A DNA stretch of 64,000 nt, taken from positions 1-64,000 of the forward strand of contig NZ_BOOB01000015.1 in the NCBI RefSeq assembly GCF_016863015.1, in the 5' to 3' direction. Made by a program: the position numbers and the translations under genes. The notes below the pieces were generated by a model, which was not told the DNA's origin, ran no database searches, and worked only from the letters and a program-made list of their open reading frames with translations. Origin of the DNA: Microbispora amethystogenes (GTDB lineage: Bacteria > Actinomycetota > Actinomycetes > Streptosporangiales > Streptosporangiaceae). Below, one piece after another: positions 58,747 to 64,000 of the stretch. Within the stretch, counting starts at the first letter, position 1. Each line of letters starts with the position of its first letter.

Positions 58747-60726
58747 TCAGACCGCGGTGACGGTCCACTGGTTGTTGGCGTTGTTGTTCGGCGTCCACAT
58801 GCCGACGGCGGAGCCGGCGCTGGTGTAGCCCATGCCGTCGAGGGAGGTCCCGGTGCCGCGGTTGACGATCTGGTAGCGGCCGTTGCCCATGTCGGTCAAC
58901 TTCCACTGCTGGTTGTTGCCGCCGTTCCAGGCCGCCTGCTTGCACAGCGCGCCGTTGGTGGAGTCGCCCCAGCTGTCGGCGACCATGCCGTTGGTGCGGT
59001 TGACGATCCGGTACCAACCACCGCCCAGGTCGACCAGCTGCCACTGCAGGTTGTTGCTGCCGTCCCAGTTCCACTGCTTGAGGTTCGACCCCGACGCCAC
59101 GTTGCCGCCGCTGTCCAGCACCAGGCCGGTGGCGGCGTTGGCGATCCGCACGTAGCCGGTCGGGGTGCCGCCGGAGCCCGGCGAGGGGATCTGGCCGTTG
59201 AAGGTCAGCTTGACCACGTACGCGGGGGCGGTGAACGGGGCGTTGGACGACGGCATCGAGATGTGCAGGCCCGAGCCGTCCTGGGTGCGGTTGGGCAGGT
59301 CGGTGTACTGGCCCGCGGATGAGCCCAGCAGCTGCACCGAGGCGAGGTTGTTCAGGTTGATCCGGTTCGAGCCCAGCGTCGCGATGTTCAGCGTGGCGCC
59401 CGGCCAGCCCAGCACGGTGGCGTACAGGGCCGTGTTGTCCTTGCTGCGGGTGAAGCGGATGTCCTGCGCGGTGCCCGCCCGGGGGGTGGTGAAGGAGCCG
59501 CCGCCCATCTGCGTGGGCCCCTCGCCGAAGACCGACCAGGCCCGGGTGGAGTAGATGGACTCGCCGAAGCGCTTGAGGTAGTCGCCGATGCCCAGCAGGA
59601 TCGTCCGCTGCCCGGAGGGGATGGTGCCGTCGGCCATCGGGGCGATGTTGAGGAGCATGTTGCCGTTCTTGCTGACCCGGTCGATCAGCGAGTGCAGCAT
59701 GGCGTTGAGTGAGTAGTAGCCGATGCCGTTCGTGTAGCACCAGCTGGAGCTGGAGATGCTGTCGTCGGTCAGCCAGTAGGGGGTCTGGATGCCCGCCGGG
59801 CCGCCGCGCTCGTAGTCGACCACCTCGCCCCTGGTGTTGTACCCGTCCTTGTAGGTGGCGACGACGTCCTTGTTCCAGGCGACCGCCTGGTTGTAGTAGT
59901 ACGACAGGAAGTTCAGCCGGTACGACTCGGGGATCTGGCTGAGGTTGAAGTCCTCCCAGATGACGTCGGGCTGGTAGCCGTCGATGATCTCCTTGAGCTT
60001 GTCGTACCAGAGCTGGTATTCGGTGGTCTTGTCGAGCTGGCCGTACAGCTTCTTGAGGCTGGTGCTGGACTGCGACGGCACCCACTGGTAGAAGCCGGTG
60101 AAGTTGTAGGCGTGGTGCATGGCCACCAGGAGCTTGAGCCCCTTGGACCGGATGGCGTCGGCGTGCAGCCGCAGCAGGTCAAGCTTGGGCCCGGTGGCGA
60201 CCGAGTTCCACTCGTTCACCCGGCTGTTCCACATCGAGTAGCCGTCGTGGTGCTCGGCCACCGGCCCGGCGAACTTCGCCCCGGCGTCGGCGAACAGCTG
60301 CGCCCACTCGTTGGGGTCGAAGTTGCCGCCGGCCGACTTGAGCTTGGGCGCGAACTGCACGAAGTTGCCGGCCTTGTCCCGGGCGCCGTTGATGAAGTTG
60401 TGGTACGGCCAGGCGGACGGGTCGCCGAAGACGCTCTTGTGGTGGTTGTTCTCGTTCGACCCGTTGTTGTACATGTTGCGCGGATACCACTCGTTGGCGT
60501 ACGCGGGGACGCTGAAGACGCCCCAGTGGAAGTAGATGCCGAACTTGGCGTCCTGGAACCACTCGGCGGCCGGCGGGTGCTGGTCGACCGAGGACCAGCT
60601 CGCGCTGTAGCTCTGCGGGCCGGCGGTGGCCCACGCGGGGCCGGCTTTCAGCACACCTGCGGCGGTGGCGACCGCGGCCGACGCGAGTAAGTGACGGCGG
60701 CTCATCCGGAACGAGGGCGAAGACAT
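58747..60726 (-). CDS. Secreted GH29 alpha-L-fucosidase with C-terminal ricin-type lectin domain
   Basis: 659 residues. A Tat signal (SRRHLLASAAVATAAGVLKAG) precedes a GH29 catalytic domain: EWFQDAKFGIYFHWGVFSVPAYANEWYPRNM, VAEHHDGYSMWNSR, and YQPDVIWEDFNLSQIPES, where the WED Asp is the probable nucleophile. MLLNIAPMADGTIPSGQ is another GH29 block. The C-terminal 130 residues are a ricin-B-like domain with QxW repeats (LQWQLVDLGGGWYRI, QQWKLTDMGNGRYQI, NQWTV). It should release L-fucose from glycans outside the cell while the lectin holds the polymer. An operator-like palindrome lies about 60 bp upstream. Confidence 0.92.
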   Translation of the reverse strand: MSSPSFRMSRRHLLASAAVATAAGVLKAGPAWATAGPQSYSASWSSVDQHPPAAEWFQDAKFGIYFHWGVFSVPAYANEWYPRNMYNNGSNENNHHKSVFGDPSAWPYHNFINGARDKAGNFVQFAPKLKSAGGNFDPNEWAQLFADAGAKFAGPVAEHHDGYSMWNSRVNEWNSVATGPKLDLLRLHADAIRSKGLKLLVAMHHAYNFTGFYQWVPSQSSTSLKKLYGQLDKTTEYQLWYDKLKEIIDGYQPDVIWEDFNLSQIPESYRLNFLSYYYNQAVAWNKDVVATYKDGYNTRGEVVDYERGGPAGIQTPYWLTDDSISSSSWCYTNGIGYYSLNAMLHSLIDRVSKNGNMLLNIAPMADGTIPSGQRTILLGIGDYLKRFGESIYSTRAWSVFGEGPTQMGGGSFTTPRAGTAQDIRFTRSKDNTALYATVLGWPGATLNIATLGSNRINLNNLASVQLLGSSAGQYTDLPNRTQDGSGLHISMPSSNAPFTAPAYVVKLTFNGQIPSPGSGGTPTGYVRIANAATGLVLDSGGNVASGSNLKQWNWDGSNNLQWQLVDLGGGWYRIVNRTNGMVADSWGDSTNGALCKQAAWNGGNNQQWKLTDMGNGRYQIVNRGTGTSLDGMGYTSAGSAVGMWTPNNNANNQWTVTAV

Positions 60727-60780
60727 ACGCGTGCCTTTCGGAGAAGGGGCTCTGTGGTGCGGCGTATGAGGGTTACTGCT

Positions 60781-60797
60781 AAGACATGGGATGTCTT
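60781..60797. promoter_or_regulatory. GntR operator candidate, site A (fucosidase promoter)
   Basis: AAGACAT-GGG-ATGTCTT is a 7-bp perfect inverted repeat with a GGG centre. It ends 54 bp upstream of the fucosidase ATG. It matches sites B and C closely, so it is probably bound by the local GntR protein. Confidence 0.6.
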
Positions 60798-61006
60798 TGT
60801 AAGTCGGGGCACGGGGTCTGTCCAGACCCAACGGAGTCGGCGTCCCGCCGCCGATGCCCGCCCCGCCACCCGCCGCGGCCCCGGAACGGGGCCACGCCGC
60901 ATACCTCCGATGACGTTCGCCCATGCCGCACGCACTGGCGGCCGGTGCCGGGTCCGCCCTGGGATCGGGGCCCAGGGCCCTACGCCGGATGACGAGAGCT
61001 CTTACA

Positions 61007-61023
61007 AAGGCATGGGATGTCTG
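61007..61023. promoter_or_regulatory. GntR operator candidate, site B
   Basis: AAGGCAT-GGG-ATGTCTG is the same motif with two changed positions. It is nested inside CTTACA (61001-61006) and TGTAAG (61022-61027). It is about 280 bp upstream of the fucosidase, close behind the GntR stop, and may act as a remote second site for looping. Confidence 0.5.
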
Positions 61024-61057
61024 TAAGTTTCACAACGCGGTCTCGCGGTCGGTGTGG

Positions 61058-61771
61058 TCACCTCGGCGGCTCGTCCGCGGGGCCGGGCACCGAAGGGCCG
61101 AGGTTCTCCCTGAGCCAGGTCTCCGTGGTGTTCACGTGCAGCAGCGCGGCCGCTTGTGCGAGGGGCGCGTCGCCGTCCGCGAGCGCCCGGTAGATGGCGG
61201 CGTGTTCGGCGATCGTCCGGCCGGCCGCGTTCTCCACCACCAGCCCGCGCCACACGCGGGCGCGGAGCGTCCGGCCGGAGATGCCGCCGAGCAGTGCGCA
61301 CAGCGACTGGTTGCCCGTGGCCGCGAACACGGCGCGGTGGAAGGCGTCGTCGTGGTGGTTCAGCAGCTCCACGTCGTCCTGGGCGGCGATCATCGCGTCG
61401 AGGTGACGTCCGACCTCCGCGAGCTGGACGGCGGTGATGCGGGTGGCGGCCAGGGCCGTGGCCACCGGTTCGAACAGCCGCCGCACCTCGGTGATCTCCA
61501 GGAGGTCGTCGCGCCGCATCATCTCCACCGCGAGACCGACGCCCTCCAGCAGCAGTTCCGGCTTGAGGCTCGTGACGAAGGTGCCGTCACCCCTGCGCAC
61601 CTCCAGCACGCGGGTGGTGACGAGAGAGCGGACGGCCTCCCTGAGCAGGTTGCGGGACAGCCCGAGCTCGGCGGCGAGATCCTGCTCCGGCGGCAGCCGC
61701 GCGCCCGGGGGCAGGGTCCCGTCCTTGATGAGCTGCCGGATGCGTTCGATCGCCTGCTCGGTCAACGACAT
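61058..61771 (-). CDS. FadR-type GntR transcriptional regulator
   Basis: 237 residues. The winged helix reads LTEQAIERIRQLIKDGTLPPGARLPPEQDLAAELGLSRNLLREAVRSLVTTRVLEVRRGDGTFV, and the C-terminal FCD domain is all-helical (DDAFHRAVFAATGNQSLCALL, TIAEHAAIYRALADGD with the metal/ligand His residues). Regulators of this type bind small acids or sugars. It lies between the fucosidase and the ABC transporter genes and most likely represses both through AAGACAT palindromes. The ATG at 61771 was chosen because the FadR fold starts there; upstream in-frame sequence is low in similarity. Confidence 0.92.
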   Translation of the reverse strand: MSLTEQAIERIRQLIKDGTLPPGARLPPEQDLAAELGLSRNLLREAVRSLVTTRVLEVRRGDGTFVTSLKPELLLEGVGLAVEMMRRDDLLEITEVRRLFEPVATALAATRITAVQLAEVGRHLDAMIAAQDDVELLNHHDDAFHRAVFAATGNQSLCALLGGISGRTLRARVWRGLVVENAAGRTIAEHAAIYRALADGDAPLAQAAALLHVNTTETWLRENLGPSVPGPADEPPR

Positions 61772-62073
61772 AGCCGAATTTTCGTACGCGGGGACCCGGA
61801 ACAGCCACACGGACCCGTGGCGCGCCGGCCCGGGAGTGCCGGATATGGGGCAGCCGGAAAGGGTCGGCGGGGCCCCGAGGCTCACGGAAGGTCACTCCGC
61901 CGTCTCCTGCTGTGGCGGGAAACATGCGATGTATTCGGTCGGGCCTCCTCGCGTCGCTGAGTCACGGAACCGGTTGCACTCCCGAGAGGAGCAGGACTTT
62001 ATCCAGGAATTTCGGGGGTTTCGGCGATTGCGACGCCTGGAGGTCTGGACACTGACATGGTTTTGGCCATAGA

Positions 62074-62090
62074 AAGACATCCCATGTTCT
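62074..62090. promoter_or_regulatory. GntR operator candidate, site C (ABC transporter promoter)
   Basis: AAGACAT-CCC-ATGTTCT is, read on the other strand, AGAACAT-GGG-ATGTCTT, which matches site A except for a swapped pair in one arm. It lies just before the 41-codon leader ORF and the transporter genes. Confidence 0.6.
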
Positions 62091-62097
62091 GTCAATA

Positions 62098-62223
62098 ATG
62101 AGCACGTACGAGGGCAGCCTCGCCGGAGGCTCGCGCGCCCCCCGGCGCGCGGGCTCGATCGCGCCCGCGGGCGCGATCGGCCACGGCAGGCCCGTCGTGG
62201 CGATGCAGAAGGAGAGACTATGA
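62098..62223 (+). CDS. 41-codon leader ORF overlapping the binding-protein start
   Basis: An open frame starts at ATG and begins MSTYEGSLAGGSRAPRR, ending VVAMQKERL. Its stop codon TGA overlaps the binding-protein ATG as ATGA. No ribosome site precedes its ATG, which follows the operator by eight bases, so it might be read leaderless. Its sequence folds into three hairpins. It may be a coupled leader that sets transporter expression, or an accidental frame. Confidence 0.35.
   Translation: MSTYEGSLAGGSRAPRRAGSIAPAGAIGHGRPVVAMQKERL
62156..62179. repeat. 24-bp perfect palindrome in the transporter leader
   Basis: The arm CGATCGCGCCCG (62156-62167) is followed directly by its exact complement (62168-62179), with no spacer. 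Two other hairpins, AGCCTC-GCCG-GAGGCT (62116-62131) and GCGCGC-N6-GCGCGC (62133-62150), precede it. Together they form a strongly structured leader before the binding-protein gene. Confidence 0.7.
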
Positions 62224-63308
62224 GAAGCAGACGCTTCGGGGCTGGGCTGGTTCTGGCCGTCGCCGGTTGCCTCGCCGCCGCGTGCGGGGGGAACGGCGGT
62301 TCCGGCGGCGAGGGGACCGCGGCCTCCGGCGGGACGGACACGGCGGCGAAGGCGGTGGTCGGCGTCGACTACCCGCGGTCGGACACCGACTTCTGGAACT
62401 CCTACATCCAGTACGTGCCCAAGTTCGCCGGTGAGCTGGGCGTCGACCTCAAGACCACCAACTCCCAGAACGACGTGGCCAAGCTCGCCGCGAACGTGCA
62501 GACGCAGATCGGCCAGGGCGTCAAGGCCGTGGTCATGGCGCCGCAGGACACCGCCGCGGTGGCCCCCACGCTGCAGCAGCTGGAGGGGAAGAAGATCCCC
62601 GCCGTGCTGGTGGACACGCGCCCCGACACGGGGAACGCGTTCATGGTCGTGCGCGCCGACAACCGCGCGTACGGGGAGAAGGCCTGCAAGTTCCTGGGCG
62701 AGAAGCTTCAGGGCAAGGGCAAGGTGGTCATGCTGGAGGGCGACCTGGCCTCCATCAACGGCCGGGACCGCACCGAGGCGTTCAACGACTGCATGAAGCA
62801 GAACTACCCCGGCATCACGGTCTTCGGCGAGGCCACGAAGTGGGACGGCGCCGTGGCCGCGCAGAAGCTCTCCACGAGGCTCACCGCGAACCCGGACATC
62901 AAGGGCGTCTACATGCAGTCGAGCTTCGCCCTCGCGGGCACGCTGCAGGTGCTGAAGCAGCGTGACCTCCTGGTGGCGCCGGACGACCCCAAGCACGTCT
63001 TCATCGTCTCCAACGACGGCATCCCGCAGGAGCTCAAGGACATCGCCGCCGGGAACATCGACGCCACCGTCTCGCAGCCCGCGGACCTGTACGCCAAGTG
63101 GGCGCTGTCGTACGCGCAGGCCGCGGCCGAGGGCAAGACCTTCCAGCCGGGCAAGACCGACCACGACAGCACCATCATCGAGGTGCGTCCCGGTCTGCTC
63201 GAAGACCAGCTCTCCGCGCCTCTGGTCACGGCGGACGGCGGTACGTACGGTGACATCTCCAGCGTCAAGCACGACGACAAGTCGCTGTGGGGCAACAACC
63301 TGAGCTGA
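62220..63308 (+). CDS. Sugar ABC transporter substrate-binding lipoprotein
   Basis: 362 residues. The lipobox is LAAAC after a signal GLVLAVAGCLAAAC, so the mature protein is lipid-anchored outside. The fold is the periplasmic-binding type I used by RbsB/XylF/MglB-like systems: GVDYPRSDTDFWNSYIQYV, GQGVKAVVMAPQDTAAVAPTL, VVRADNRAYGEKACKFLGEKL and ASINGRDRTEAFNDCM. The ligand is unknown; neighbouring fucosidase suggests fucose or a related deoxy-sugar. AGAAGGAGAG precedes the start, which overlaps the leader ORF stop. The ATP-binding gene follows after five bases. Confidence 0.93.
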   Translation: MRSRRFGAGLVLAVAGCLAAACGGNGGSGGEGTAASGGTDTAAKAVVGVDYPRSDTDFWNSYIQYVPKFAGELGVDLKTTNSQNDVAKLAANVQTQIGQGVKAVVMAPQDTAAVAPTLQQLEGKKIPAVLVDTRPDTGNAFMVVRADNRAYGEKACKFLGEKLQGKGKVVMLEGDLASINGRDRTEAFNDCMKQNYPGITVFGEATKWDGAVAAQKLSTRLTANPDIKGVYMQSSFALAGTLQVLKQRDLLVAPDDPKHVFIVSNDGIPQELKDIAAGNIDATVSQPADLYAKWALSYAQAAAEGKTFQPGKTDHDSTIIEVRPGLLEDQLSAPLVTADGGTYGDISSVKHDDKSLWGNNLS

Positions 63309-63313
63309 GAGGC

Positions 63314-64000
63314 ATGACAATGGGCGATTTCGCGGCAGGGCCCGCGAGCCCTTCGCCCGCCCGCGACGGCGAGCCGGTCCGCACCGGCCCGCCCGTCGCC
63401 GAGGCGGAAAGCATCACCAAGAGATACGGCGAGACGACGGCGCTGGACCGCGCCCACATCACGATCAGGCAGGGGGAGACCCACGCGCTGGTCGGACGCA
63501 ACGGCGCCGGCAAGTCGACGCTGGTCTCCATCCTCACCGGCCTGCAGGCGCCGGACGAGGGCGAGGTCCGCTTCGCCGGGACCCCCGCGCCGCGGTTGTC
63601 CGACCGCGACGCGTGGCGGGAACGGGTCGCCTGCGTCTACCAGAAGTCCACGATCATCCCTGAGCTGACCGTGGCGGAGAACCTGTACCTGAACCGGCAC
63701 GACCGCGGCCGGTTCGGACTGGTCGGCTGGAAGGGCGTGTGGCGGAAGGCCGCCGAGCTCCTGGAGGCCTGGTCGGTGGACGTCGACGTCCGCCGGCCGG
63801 CCGGGGAGCTCGGCGTGGAGCAGCGGCAGTTCGTGGAGATCGCCCGGGCGTTGTCGTTCGGCGCCCGGTTCATCATCCTGGACGAGCCGACCGCGCAGCT
63901 CGACGGCGCGGCGATCTCCCGGCTGTTCGACCGGATGCGGGCGATGCGGGACCAGGGAGTGACCTTCCTGTTCATCAGCCATCACCTGCAGGAGATCTAC
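63314..64000 (+). CDS. Sugar ABC transporter ATP-binding protein (RbsA type), cut by the window end
   Basis: Only the first 229 codons are in the window. The frame begins MTMGDFAAGPASPSPARDGE and then enters the ABC domain: VAEAESITKRYGETTALDRAHI, Walker A GRNGAGKSTLVSIL, a Q-loop near YQKSTIIPELTVAENLYL, the signature region GELGVEQRQFVEIARALSF and Walker B FIILDEPTAQLDG, with ISHHLQEIY at the edge. RbsA-type ATPases carry a second ABC half downstream, which should lie outside the window. It energises sugar import with the upstream binding lipoprotein. Confidence 0.93.
   Translation, partial: MTMGDFAAGPASPSPARDGEPVRTGPPVAEAESITKRYGETTALDRAHITIRQGETHALVGRNGAGKSTLVSILTGLQAPDEGEVRFAGTPAPRLSDRDAWRERVACVYQKSTIIPELTVAENLYLNRHDRGRFGLVGWKGVWRKAAELLEAWSVDVDVRRPAGELGVEQRQFVEIARALSFGARFIILDEPTAQLDGAAISRLFDRMRAMRDQGVTFLFISHHLQEIY

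Larger units (their letters stand above)
60727..61057. other. 331-bp region between the fucosidase and GntR genes with operator-like palindromes
   Basis: This holds the fucosidase promoter on the - strand and the 3' end of the GntR gene. Two palindromes of the AAGACAT-N3-ATGTCTT type lie in it at 60781-60797 and 61007-61023, each followed by TGTAAGT on the + strand. No gene is seen. Confidence 0.55.
61772..62219. other. 448-bp divergent regulatory region of the GntR and ABC transporter genes
   Basis: The region contains a weak operator ACAT-GCG-ATGT (61922-61932), the strong operator at 62074-62090, a 41-codon open frame (62098-62223) and three successive hairpins (62116-62131, 62133-62150, 62156-62179). 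The strong operator is about 130 bp upstream of the binding-protein ATG. Confidence 0.55.

Overview
The window is chromosomal DNA of a high-GC filamentous actinomycete. GTG starts are frequent, third positions are almost all G/C, and actinobacterial marker families are common: SepH, DUF4193, DUF3710, DUF3159, DUF4235, an F420-type LLM oxidoreductase and an actinobacterial ferrochelatase. The block from about 24.4 to 42.4 kb (inositol monophosphatase, DUF4193, dut, DUF3710, OB-fold, DUF3159, two TrkA proteins, APC permease, TrmA-like methyltransferase) follows, from memory, the gene order around Mycobacterium tuberculosis Rv2689c-Rv2701c. Gene content and style suggest Streptosporangiales, but this is inference; no rRNA marker is present.

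Layout. 0-5 kb: accessory genes, namely a DUF6461 fragment, small membrane proteins, a subtilase-like protein lacking its catalytic-serine segment, a two-domain laccase and a YiaA/YiaB protein. 5-14 kb: a membrane-anchored PemK/MazF-like protein, an NAD-dependent epimerase-like protein, a SulP-carbonic anhydrase fusion, a large disordered membrane-anchored protein, a PEBP lipoprotein and a secreted alpha/beta hydrolase. 14-24 kb: a very long SepH, a sugar-lactone oxidase, an MFS exporter, a lytic transglycosylase, ferrochelatase and an S9 peptidase. 24-42 kb: the conserved block, with a two-component system, otsA, valS and an AI-2E-type permease inserted. 42-51 kb: two TetR-controlled divergent pairs, an LLM oxidoreductase, the Hen1-Pnkp RNA-repair operon and a Mug glycosylase. 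51-58 kb: DUF6879 with a newly noted 42-residue ORF upstream, a PadR-DUF1707 operon, a YdjM-like membrane hydrolase, aconitase, a small antitoxin-like protein and a TauE/SafE exporter. 58.7-64 kb: a sugar-use locus with a secreted GH29 fucosidase carrying a ricin-type lectin domain, a FadR-type GntR regulator and a sugar ABC transporter (binding lipoprotein and the start of the ATPase, cut by the window end).

How the genes work together. The 58.7-64 kb locus looks like one regulon: the palindrome AAGACAT-N3-ATGTCTT or close variants occurs upstream of the fucosidase, between it and the regulator, and upstream of the ABC transporter. The most notable non-coding signals are these operators, a structured 41-codon leader ORF before the binding protein, twin direct repeats before aconitase, a candidate small RNA or attenuator near 53.6 kb, a TGTGA-N6-TCACA site upstream of sepH, and perfect palindromes before otsA and before the two-component system. 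No rRNA, tRNA, CRISPR array, transposase or integrase was seen.
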